This document shows positions 25,816-35,900 of a DNA stretch of 64,000 nt, piece after piece. Position numbers and translations under genes: made by a program. Below the pieces are notes generated by a model, which ran no database searches, had not been told where the DNA came from, and was given only the letters and a program-made list of their open reading frames with translations. Position 1 is the stretch's first letter. Each line of letters opens with the position of its first letter. This stretch comes from Chrysoporthe austroafricana (taxonomy: Eukaryota; Ascomycota; Sordariomycetes; Diaporthales; Cryphonectriaceae). Location of the stretch: the NCBI GenBank assembly GCA_001051155.2, contig JYIP02000002.1, positions 1,867,583-1,931,582 on the forward strand. Reading direction: 5' to 3'.

Positions 25816-26429
25816 ATGGAAAGCGCTTTGCAATCAATGACGGAAGAGCTTTTCGCTCGAAACGGTCTACCTTTGAAACTGATACGCATTCTTCCAGTCA
25901 TTTTAAGTACAACACTGTAAGTATTCATCTATCGATTGATCACCTACTCTTACACCCTTAGATTTATCAACCGTCTCGCCCAATCTTCGCCATCACGACT
26001 TTCATGCCTCCACACATGCCGCACCCTCCCTCCAGCTCACCAGCGGCCAGGCGCTTCAACCCTTCCCCGGTCCTGAAGATCTGGCTACGAACTGCAGTCA
26101 GTCGTATCTTCCCAGGCGTCCTAGCCGTCGTCCTCGTGCTGCGACTCGCGCTGCTGGCAAACATTCTGATCCGACCAATGGACCTTTCTACCCGTGGTTC
26201 CGCAAGAATGATATACATTCTCGGATTTATGTTGTCTTTTGCGCATCTCCCCCTGGCGCCATCCATGCTGAAGCTGGAAAACGCCATGAAGAGCCCCCAG
26301 ACCGGGGATGAAGAGATGCTTGGGTTGCTAGAGCGCTGGTTCAAGGTTAATAATGTTCGCATTTGGGTCACGGACTTCCCGATGTGGATCGTTACTATCG
26401 CAGCAATGTTAGCGGCTTTTAGATTGTGA
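25816..26429 (+). CDS. Small integral membrane protein, function unknown
   Basis: The second exon (25962-26429) encodes three hydrophobic segments: IFPGVLAVVLVLRLALLANILI, a GFMLSFAHLPLAP segment, and WVTDFPMWIVTIAAMLAAF. This looks like a small three- or four-helix membrane protein of the kind often found in fungal metabolite clusters. A first exon starting at ATG 25816 with a GTAAGT donor at 25917 and a TTAG acceptor at 25961 is plausible, but the reading frames on the two sides differ by one. Either the start exon is wrong or there is a frameshift. The family was not recognised. It lies downstream of the promoter shared with the hydrolase. Confidence 0.45.
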
Positions 26430-26774
26430 ACGGTTGGGGGAATATATGACAAATCTACGGACAGGAGGAGGGGATGTCGCCGGACTCATAAAAGTCTCTA
26501 GCTCCGTTCTCTAAAAAGGCAGGAAGGAGGCTAAGATTGTTCCGTTTGTTCCTCGAAAATGGCTAAAAGGCATCATCTTTTCTACCCGGACTACTCCTAT
26601 GCTATCTTCTGACCTTTGTCTAGTGTTTGTGTATGATCTGGGCTCCCCTAGCTACGGAAGTAGATCCATCACAACTTGTTCAATGCAAATCCGTGGGCCA
26701 CAAATTCATCAAAGGAAACGGAGAAGCGTGAGGATGAGCTTCCGTGATGTGTTTATTAAATAATGCGATGGGTC
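26430..26774. other. Convergent intergenic region
   Basis: There are 345 nt between the convergent membrane-protein gene and P450-4. No feature is recognisable. Confidence 0.4.
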
Positions 26775-28924
26775 CTATAGACTACTCTTTGAATCACAAC
26801 CTCCCCTCCATCGAAACCGTAGCTTAGGGCCCTTCTTCGCACCCGTAATATGGTCCAGAAGTTGGTATTCTCCTTCCATCAAGCTTAGGTCTCCCTCGGC
26901 ACAACGAAAGTCGGAAACCCACATCAAATGAGCCATAGTCAGTATGATCTCAGCCATGGCCAGCCCCTTTCCAATGCATCCAGGAGTTCCAATAGAAAAC
27001 GGGATGTAACCCCGACGAAGCGAAGTAGTATCACCACTACTGCCCTCGTTCAGAAATCTCTCGGCGCGGAATGAGAAAGGATCGGGATGCAACGCCGGGT
27101 TATGATGGATTGCGTAAATCCCGACACCAACATCACAGCCGGCAGGGATGAATTGTCCATCGATAGAAGCACCACCAGCCAAGACCTTACGCCACAAGGC
27201 ACCACCAGTAGGAGGCGACATGCGGAGCGTCTCTTCGACACAAGCACGGAGATACACGCACGACGCAGTGCCGCCGATACGAATCTGTTCCACCGAGGCG
27301 AATGTGGTGCGCACCTCGGCCACGCAGCGTTCGTATACGGACCTATTCTCAGGCCGACTAAGGTAGTAGAAGAGGCCCGCTAATGCAATCGAGGTCGTGT
27401 CCGACCCTGCGACCACGAGGGTTGCCGACTCTGCGGTGAGCTCCGCAACACTGAAGCCCTGACCAGTTTCCTGATCGCGCGCCTTTTCGAAGAGGGAGAA
27501 GATATCGTCACATTTCTTGTCGTTGCTACTGTTGAAATTGGCGGGTGGCATCCCCTTTCTCAGCCGAGATGCGATCATGCCGTTTAGGAACTTGAGGAAT
27601 CTGTTGCGAGCTGCGATGGATTCGGGGAACAGCTTCCGGTCTATCCTGGCCCACATTAACTCAGGCGCTTGTAGGATGACACTCATGCGGATGTTAGACT
27701 GCTCGATGGATTTCGGTACAAAGCGGAATTCTTCCCGGCTTGTTGTGTCGTATGCAGCGCTGTATATGAGGCTAGACATGAGGTCAAAAACATGATGGTC
27801 GGCTGTCATGGTAGCCGTATTAGCTATCTGAACTCTTCATCATCCGCCCTTTCTCCCTCTTCCATAAATTTAAGGGGCAGATCTTTGCGCGTACTTACAC
27901 CATAAAGCCATGTCACGACAGTCGGTCCATTGAGGCTGCGTCTTAACGACTGGCTCACTCGCACTCTCGGCCAGCATGCCCTGGATGAACTTGCGGATCT
28001 GGGTGATTATTTTGACCTCAAGGATCCTCAGTGACGCATCGTTGAACCCATTGCTTACTACCTTCCTCCTCGCAGCATGCTCAGCTTTGTTTCGAAGCGT
28101 CAGGGTATTGCCGCGTCCATGTCTAAGAGTGTCGTACACCTGGGACTTGATCACATTGCCCCGATTTCCGTATATATCTGCTCACGAAAAAAAGAAAATC
28201 ATTCAAGCCTGAGTAAATATAAAAAAAACTTTCAATTTATATGCCTACCTTTTACTGCTCCTGCATTGTAGAAAAGGAGACGATTTGGCGCATAATGTTA
28301 CACGGACACCTAAGGGTACCCCTAGAAGGATGAATATTGAGGCATCGCGAGTTACGCGCCGTTGGGCTTGACCGGTCAGGCCCAACTGCATGAAGAAAGG
28401 GGGCTGTGCAGTAGGTGCCTGAGGCAGACACTGGAAATCAAGGTCTATAAGTACGGCGGGAGCGAGCCCGACGGATCTGGGATGGACCTGGCTCCTCAGC
28501 ACTCCTTAGACCTCCTTAACAATTATCGTTGAATGAAGACCCCTTCCAAGCCCAGAACTCTGCCCTTGTAACACATAGCGAACATGCTCTCCTGAATACA
28601 GTTAGCACAGCCTGATACTAGAAGGACGAAGAGCGAATATAGTGACCATATCGTTCGTGGCACCGCCACATATCCACATGAATGTCTCCACGCCATGCAT
28701 GATACGCAGAGTAGAGATTTGTAAATTTGGCTAGGAGTGGACCAGGATACTTGTGGAGGGGATGAAAATGCAGCTGAAAAATACAGAAGCCTGAGGCCTG
28801 TATCACAACATGTTAATGATTCTGAGATGGCCGGTGGCAAGGCTTCGTGACGTACAGATAAAAACAACAGGATCAAGAGGGCCACCACAACGGTATCGGC
28901 TAATGACAGGATTTCTACAGTCAT
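26775..28924 (-). CDS. Cytochrome P450 (P450-4), N-terminal third uncertain
   Basis: Heme monooxygenase with I-helix [11 protein letters not shown], ExxR as EETLR and heme loop [14 protein letters not shown]. The last exon (26775-27809 plus a few codons) and the preceding exon (about 27890-28180, ending ...DCRDMALW) join through a GTAAGT intron. The start (ATG 28922-28924, membrane anchor [15 protein letters not shown]) and a second exon with [15 protein letters not shown] are also clear. Between about 28180 and 28520 the expected link of some 25 residues is missing or scrambled, and the stretch looks non-coding. A 26-bp imperfect palindrome lies at 28361-28386 inside it. This may be an unusually large intron or a deletion/insertion event. 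It is divergent from the aminotransferase. Confidence 0.8.
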
Positions 28925-29283
28925 TGTAAAGGGAGTGCTTGAACGCACACTGGGCCATGTATCTTCACGTTGCTTCAAATCGAATATTCAAGTGATCAAA
29001 TCAACACAGGCTCAATACTCAATCCTTGGGTGAGCGGGAGGCAGGTAATATTGTACCGGACTTCCGATTCGGACCGCTTACAAAATGGTTTGCGGGAACC
29101 TTCCAGGAGCCACCAGGCTGACTTAAACGAAGTCCCTCAAGCCTCTTGATATTTACGAATCAAAGAATAAATGTTTTGTGATTATCAAATAGTCGTTATT
29201 TAGTTTCACTATCAAACCAAACAAGAAAAAAAGAAGAAGAAAAAAAACAAAAGGAAAAACTTCCCAATTTCTGAAATCTCAAA
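28925..29283. promoter_or_regulatory. Divergent promoter, P450-4 / aminotransferase
   Basis: Shared 359-nt upstream region with no gene. A TCGGA-rich patch (CGGACTTCCGATTCGGACCG, about 29056-29075) resembles the recurrent motif but lacks an exact TGTCCGA. A purine-rich A/G tract directly precedes the aminotransferase ATG. Confidence 0.4.
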
Positions 29284-30746
29284 ATGGGCAGTATTATGAG
29301 CACGAATCTGGTCCCTCCAGCGCTGCCCTTCCCCCCGGAGCCAACGCAGCATCTTGGTACGTTCAATTTCCTTTATTTTTCTTTTTTTCTGGGGCCGGGA
29401 AATGAAATCTCCTTTAACCTAATAATGAACTCGCAACAGACTGGCATCAACTGGGTGTTGGTGTCGCCCGGGACGGTAAGTCTGTGATTCCTGTGGACCC
29501 CTGGGCATGTTATAAACTCAGCATTAACACAACGTATAAGTAAATGGACAAGTTGAGAGTACTTGGACGGCAGAAACACAAGAATGGAGTGAACCCAGGC
29601 TTGTGAAGAGCTCAAAGTTGGAGATAAGTGGCCTTTCTCCTGCTCTTAACTATGGTAAGGCAAATCTGTGAATAACGCGGACTCCATATCTGCATACTAC
29701 GAGGAAAGGACGGAGGCATTGACTGACAGTAATGTGAGCATTCCAGGGATGCAAGCATACGAGGGAATGAGAGGTATGATTTCTGTCTCTTAAAAACTAA
29801 CCAAGTAGAAAACACATAAGCAAGACATGAAGTGGAAGCTAAACATTTAGACACTCGTTAGCCCTCCGTGACCCATCAGGCCAAATCCGAATCTTCCGCC
29901 CCGACAAGCACGCTGCCAGGATGAAGCACTCATGCAACATGGTTTCGATCCCTCTAATCCCAGAGGACCACTTCACTCGCTGCGTCTCGTTAGCGGTGTC
30001 ACTCAACGCCGAGTTCGTTCCACCATACGGCACGCCCGCGATGCTGTATGTGCGACCCCTCTCGGGACCGGTGCGCAGGTCAACATTGTCGCGCCATCTG
30101 AGTTCACCTTCTGCGTCTTTGTTTTGCCGTCTGCGGCGCTTCTGGGGGCGGCGCAGCCGGTGGCGGCGCTAGTGTTGGACGACTTTGACCGTGCTGCTCC
30201 GAGGGGCACAGGATCTGCCAAGATCGGTGGGAATTATGCGCCTGTCATGAGGTGGCAACGCAGCGCAAAGGAGGCGGGCTTCGGTACAACGCTGCATCTC
30301 GACAGCAGGACAAGGTCTGAGGTCGAAGAGTTTTCGGCGGCCGGCTTCATAGGTGTCAAAAAGGGGTCCAATCGGGGATACACGCTTGTTGTTCCGGATA
30401 GCACCAACATTATCATGAGTGTTACTAGCGACACCTGCTTGGAGTTGGCTAGGAGTCTAGGCTGGACTGTTGAGACTCGCGCAGTAAGCTACTTAAAGAT
30501 ATCTTCTAACTTCCTTGACGAATGTTTATTTCCCTTCGGATGCTGATAGACTACGTCCATATTGCTTAGGTCAAGTACGAAGAGCTGAATGAATTCGACG
30601 AGGTTCTGGCTGTGGGCACCGCTGCCAGTGTTGTTCCAATCAGATCCATCACGAGAAAGTCGCGATCAGAGACCATCGAATATGACCACGACACGACAGA
30701 GAATACTTGCTTCCAGGTACTCTTTGAAAAAGTTCTAAACGCATAG
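29284..30746 (+). CDS. Branched-chain amino acid aminotransferase, frameshifted
   Basis: PLP enzyme interconverting Leu/Ile/Val and their keto acids. Conserved pieces in order: [55 protein letters not shown], and the PLP-lysine region [15 protein letters not shown]. Several small introns join cleanly (acceptors at about 29543, 29747, 29862 and 30569). At 30056-30066, between the YVRP and GTGAQV segments, the frame is one base short. The protein ends at a TAG (30744-30746) where relatives usually continue with a short Gly/Trp tail, so this stop may also be a lesion. In the cluster it could supply a branched-chain substrate for the adenylation domain. Confidence 0.8.
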
Positions 30747-31159
30747 ACTGGAACGGATGGAAACGGCAACAAATGGAGTGTAGTAGTTCAAGATGCAGCG
30801 TTTTATGGATTCGCAAAATAGGTCGCACTGGTTAGACTTCAGACCGTTTCGGGTTCACAAGCCGCAAATTGTGTTCTTCAAATAGAGCTGCTCTTATTGA
30901 ATAATACACTTATCATGCTACGACTGCAGCAGAACATGAGAACCTTTATATTATATCGCCTGGGTACATAGGTAGTCTCCACGACAAACATGCAAATTGC
31001 ATCATAGCGTTTGAGATGCGAAGTCACAGCGCGTCAATAGCAAATCTTAACATGGCTAGCATACTATAGTATCACTACCGGTAACCTGTAGCAGGTAAGG
31101 AGATACAGAATAAAACCAAGTAAGATTGAAAGAGTTTTCAACCAGATTACACGCATTCG
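30747..31159. other. Convergent intergenic region
   Basis: There are 413 AT-rich nt between the aminotransferase and the oxygenase. No gene, repeat or RNA was seen. Confidence 0.4.
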
Positions 31160-32206
31160 TTACTCATCGCTAAATACAAGACAAGAAACCTCAATGCTCC
31201 ACCGATCAGGAGCACCAGCAGGTGTACGTGGGTCTCTAAATGCCGAGTGCACCGCACGTCCACCCTTCACCTCACTCCCTTTCAGCAACGCCTTAGAGTC
31301 AAAGATCTGGATCAACAAAGCCTCATCTTGGGTGATACCACTCAGGTAAAACCAACGCTGGCCCTCAGCATAACGTGGTGCACCAAAGTCCTCGCGGTAC
31401 TGGTGCCCAGGCGCATCCGGGATAACAGGAGGCCGTCCCAGGGGCATATCGATCCCGCCTGCGCCCCCCAGGTGGCTCACGAACACCCGGATGTCCTCGT
31501 CCTTAACAGTCGCCGAGCTTGCGACCGCCACGGGGCAGGTGTACACGGCCCCGTTGAGCGGCTGCCAGAAGTGCATGATGCGGTAGCGGCCTTGCAGCAG
31601 AGGGGGGCCGTCGACAGGGCCCATATGCCGCAACACGCGATTCACTGCCGCCTGCCCGGTCTGATCTAGGTGGGCAATCATAGCGGGGGGGTTGTATGGT
31701 ACCGGCCAAGCCTTGGAGTGACGGATCCCGTGGCGGAAGATGGACACCGTGTGTGTGCCCGGGAGGGTGGCCTTGATCGCGGCCTCGACTGCCGGGTAGA
31801 AAGTCTTTTCGACGCTGGCTGGTGAGTCCCATTCAACCTCCGGAGCGCGCGGAATGGTAGAAGTCAGATTTTGGAGGACTTGGAGCGAGTCGTGGTCGAG
31901 ATTGACGCTGTCCTCCTTGCCACGCAGGTCTTCGACTGTGACGAGGGAGGGCTCGCCGCGGATGTTGGTGTAGGGGACGCCGGCTGGAGGGGGGTTCTTG
32001 ATAAACATGTACCCGTTTGTGCCCTTGGTGAACTCCTGGGCAAATAGCGCAGCAGTGGTTATGTCCCCGCTTGGAGGTGGTCCTACTTCTGCTGCGAGAA
32101 CCTGATGCTCTTCAGCTGTCCTAGCAGTTCCGTCGCCATTGCGGGTGCTTGTGCTGCGGGGGTCGCCATTGGTCTTGCTGGTAGCCAGTGTGTCTGAGGC
32201 AGCCAT
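31160..32206 (-). CDS. AsaB/CmcJ-like hydroxylase/desaturase (GA4 desaturase family)
   Basis: Single-exon, 348-residue protein. The diagnostic stretch of the family is present: SIFRHGIRHS, MIAHLDQTGQAAVNRV, YRIMHFWQPLNGAVY, GQRWFYLSGITQDEALLIQI and HSAFRDP. Members (AsaB, CmcJ-related, gibberellin GA4 desaturase) are believed to act as Fe(II)/2-oxoglutarate-type oxygenases or desaturases on small molecules. His residues in HLDQ and HSAF are candidates for iron binding. The N-terminus is Thr/Ser-rich and probably flexible. The frame is intact. It is divergent from the HR-PKS with a shared promoter, so it is a probable tailoring enzyme of that product. The substrate is unknown. Confidence 0.78.
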   Translation of the reverse strand: MAASDTLATSKTNGDPRSTSTRNGDGTARTAEEHQVLAAEVGPPPSGDITTAALFAQEFTKGTNGYMFIKNPPPAGVPYTNIRGEPSLVTVEDLRGKEDSVNLDHDSLQVLQNLTSTIPRAPEVEWDSPASVEKTFYPAVEAAIKATLPGTHTVSIFRHGIRHSKAWPVPYNPPAMIAHLDQTGQAAVNRVLRHMGPVDGPPLLQGRYRIMHFWQPLNGAVYTCPVAVASSATVKDEDIRVFVSHLGGAGGIDMPLGRPPVIPDAPGHQYREDFGAPRYAEGQRWFYLSGITQDEALLIQIFDSKALLKGSEVKGGRAVHSAFRDPRTPAGAPDRWSIEVSCLVFSDE

Positions 32207-32986
32207 GTTTCTGTTGGTATTACTTTCCCCCCGTAGTTTATAAATTTCAGGACTTCGGAAAGAAGGGTGTTTCTTGTCGAAAGGTGGTGAGGGCTACAGC
32301 GAAGTCAGCAACCTTTCAAGACAGGCGATACAATAAAGCTTAACTAGATAATAGCATATTTAAATAACAGGAAGTTCGTATGAGCAATACTATTTGGGAT
32401 GTATATGGTTTTTGCAGAATACCACAGCTTCTAACTGGACACCTTACAATTCTCGGAACTCCGACTGCTGACTATGGCTGAGGTTTGAGCCTGCATTCAC
32501 GCCAGTTTTCTTTCTTTGTGTCTTTTTTCTGCCTTCGTCATTTGAAAAGCTTTTTCTAGTATTACACATCTTTACTACCAGCTAGATCGATTCGTATTTA
32601 ATGTCGAAACTTAAGGGAAGTGATCAAAGCTTATTGTTGTCCCCATCGTCAGCCCCGTCTTTCCGGCCCAATCGGAGACGGCATCCCGAAACAGTATGTC
32701 CACATATTCGGACATCATAACATCCTCCCCCCTTCTCCCTAAAACAGTCTATAGTCGGATGTTAGACCTATCTAGGTATCCATCTATTTTCTACCAATTC
32801 CTCGGACATCCTTTGTCAGCCGCCTAGGGATGGACACTATGAAAGCGTCAAAGGCACTGGCATTTTACATAAACTAAGAAACAAAAAGAAGGGCTAGTAG
32901 AGGCAAACGCGCCACCTGTCCTCGTTCATTTACAGCTCTTCCAAAGGTTCGGTCAAATGCCGATTACCTAGGCACTGCTGCCCAAC
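32207..32986. promoter_or_regulatory. Divergent promoter, oxygenase / HR-PKS
   Basis: Shared 780-nt upstream region. TGTCCGA occurs on the minus strand at 32708-32714 and 32802-32808, and related TCGGA/TCCGA words occur at 32456, 32463, 32671 and 32755. The first site shares the 12-mer ATGATGTCCGAA with the promoter at 25.58 kb. No gene is present. Confidence 0.55.
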
Positions 32987-35900
32987 ATGACCATCAACGA
33001 CTCGTCTAAGCCAGGGGTAGATGTTCATCTAGCGGTAGAGAGTGTCAGTGGATCGAAACTCGATGACGCAGAAGAGCCAGCATCAGAAGTCCCCAAGACC
33101 ATGCCAATAGCTATTGTGGGTATGAGTTGTAGGTTTCCTGGAAATGCTACAGACCCGAATAAGCTGTGGAATCTGTGTGAAAATGGACGGAATGCATGGT
33201 CAGAGATCCCTGAAGACCGGTTCCATCTCAACTCGTGGTATCATCCTGATAAAGACCACATTGGCACGGTGAGGCTTTTCGAGACCACTGAGAGAAAATC
33301 TCTTACTTACATCACACTTTTCTGTGTCTGCATAGTCCTTCGTAAAGGGAGGGTACTTCCTGTCAGAGGACATATCCAAATTCGATGCGTCGTTCTTTAA
33401 CTTCTCCGGCGGAATCGCAGCTGTGAGTAGACCGACCGATATTCTTTTCCTTTAAAACACTAAATGACTGACAATATGAGCCCCGTAGACAATGGACCCA
33501 GAGGTGCGCATGCAGCTGGAGTGTGTCTATGAAGCCCTCGAGAGCGCCGGGATGACTATGGAAGAGGTCGCTGGGTCCAACACGGCCGTGTGCGCTGGAA
33601 CCTGTTTCCGAGACTTCCATGACAGCCACCTGCGCTATCCGACCACGATCGCGCGCTCCTACCTGACAGGAAACGGCATGGCCATGATATCGAGCCGTGT
33701 GTCGCATTTTTTCAACTTGAAAGGACCCAGCATCGCAGTCGATACTGGCTGCTCGACGACTCTCACACTTCTGCACCTGGCGTGCCAAAGTCTACGATCT
33801 GGAGAGGCCGAGATGGCCGTGGTAGGTGGGTCCAATGCCCTTGTTAATCCGGACATGTTCATCTCGGGTACTATCCTGGGGTAGGTCATACAATATACCG
33901 CAGACCCTCACACTCACACTCACTCACTCACACACACACACACGCACACACACACACACACACACAGAGCCGCGGCTCATATGAGCCGGGGCACACATCA
34001 CGGCCATCACAATTTCCTGCAAAATTAGAGATACTTACAAAACTCTCTGAATACTAGTTTACTGTCTCCTGAAGGCAAATGCTTCTCCTTTGACTCCCGA
34101 GCCTCGGGGTACGGCCGTGGTGAGGGTGCAGCAACGCTCATCCTAAAACCCCTAGAAGCAGCCGTCCGAGATGGCAATGCGATCAGGGCCGTCATCCGAG
34201 AGACAGCTGCTAACCAGGATGGTAAGACGCCAACTCTGACCTCGCCGAGCCGCGAGGCCCAGGAAGAGCTTATCTCGAAGTGCTACTCCAGAGCTTGTCT
34301 GGATCCCCACGAAACTGGTTATGTCGAGTGCCATGGCACGGGGACGCAAGCTGGTGACACTAATGAGGCCATGGCCATCGGAAGTGTGCTTGGAATGAAT
34401 CGTGTCCGGGGTGATCCCCTTCTTATTGGATCTGTTAAGTACGCCAGCCCTTTGCAGTTCATCTGGAATACCCAAGACTGCTCCGCAGCTCACGAACAGC
34501 CCTGCCACTAGGCAGTCGGCTATACTTAAAGTATCGTTCTAACAAACTTCAGAACCAACATCGGACATACAGAGGCTTCAAGTGGGCTGGCCGGCGTGAT
34601 CAAAGCCGTGATGGCGATCGAGAAAACTCGAATTCCACCATCTCTCAACTTTGACCAGCCAAATCCCAATATCCCCTTTTCTGATCTTTGTATCAAGGCA
34701 AGTGCATCTGATTTATCCTAGTCCTATTTAGGTTTCATATACTAACCAAGTATGCTGGCTTCAAGGTCCCAGTCAATGTCCAAACATGGCCGACGTCCAG
34801 CAAATTGCGAGCATCCGTGAACAACTTCGGGTACGGGGGATCAAATGCGCATGCCATTATAGAACATCCAAAATACCTCGTGCCGTATTACGAGGCCAAA
34901 ATAAGGCTATCCAAGGCAACAAAGTCTACCTCAAATACTCCAGGACGCCCGCGGATCCTCAAGATCAGTGCGAAAGATGCTCGGAGCGCCGCGTCCCAGC
35001 TGGTCAATATTCGGGAGTACCTTCAGATTCAGACCAAACAGTGTCGATCCGATGACGAGGAGAGCCCTCTGCTGGACAGGGTGGTGTACACTTTGGGTCA
35101 AAAGCGATCCAAATTCCCCTGGACCATGGCAATTCCAATCTCAAGGGCAGCAGACACGACCCTAGGCGCCGCAATGTCGGTAAAACCACAAAGGGTGTTG
35201 TCCTCTCGACCCCCTCGAATTGGTTTTGTCTTCTCGGGTCAAGGAGCGCAGTGGCCAGCAATGGGAAAGGAGCTGATAGAGGCCTATCCCGTCTTCCGCA
35301 ATGCCCTGCAGGAAGCCGACAATCATCTCCGCGATTTAGGAACACCCTAGTCTCTTCTAGGTACGTAGGAATCAGTTTGATACTAAACAAAGGTCTATAT
35401 CAGCTAACAGAAAGGCAATCCAGAGGAATTGAATCAAGATGAGGATACGAGCCGTATCAGCCAGATTTCCATTAGTCTTCCTGCCAGCGTCGCCATACAG
35501 CTAGCCCTCGTGAGGCTGCTATATTCCTGGGGCATCAAGCCCACAGGAGTAACGGGACATTCCAGCGGCAAAGTCTCAGCGGCCTTCGCAGCCGGCGCGC
35601 TAGATATGAAGGCGGCGCTCGCCATAGTCTATACCCGCGGCCATCTCACCACGGCCTTCCAGAAGGTCATCAACCGCCACGGAGGCATGCTTGCGGTCGG
35701 GCTCTCCAAGTCCGAGGCCGAACCATACATGAACTCTTTGACGCAAGGACAGGTCGTCATGGCTTGTATCAACAGCCCCAGTAGCGTCACCGTCTCTGGT
35801 GACCTGCCAGCGATCGAGGAGCTCGAGGTCGTATTATCCAGAGAAAAAGTCTTCGTACGCCGTCTTCGTGTTGATGCCGCCTACCACTCTAACCACATGC

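Noticed and set aside
477..35350. Global reassignment of UAG to an amino acid
   Set aside because: The coiled-coil gene at 57.3 kb and P450-4 end naturally at TAG, and non-cluster genes contain no internal TAG.
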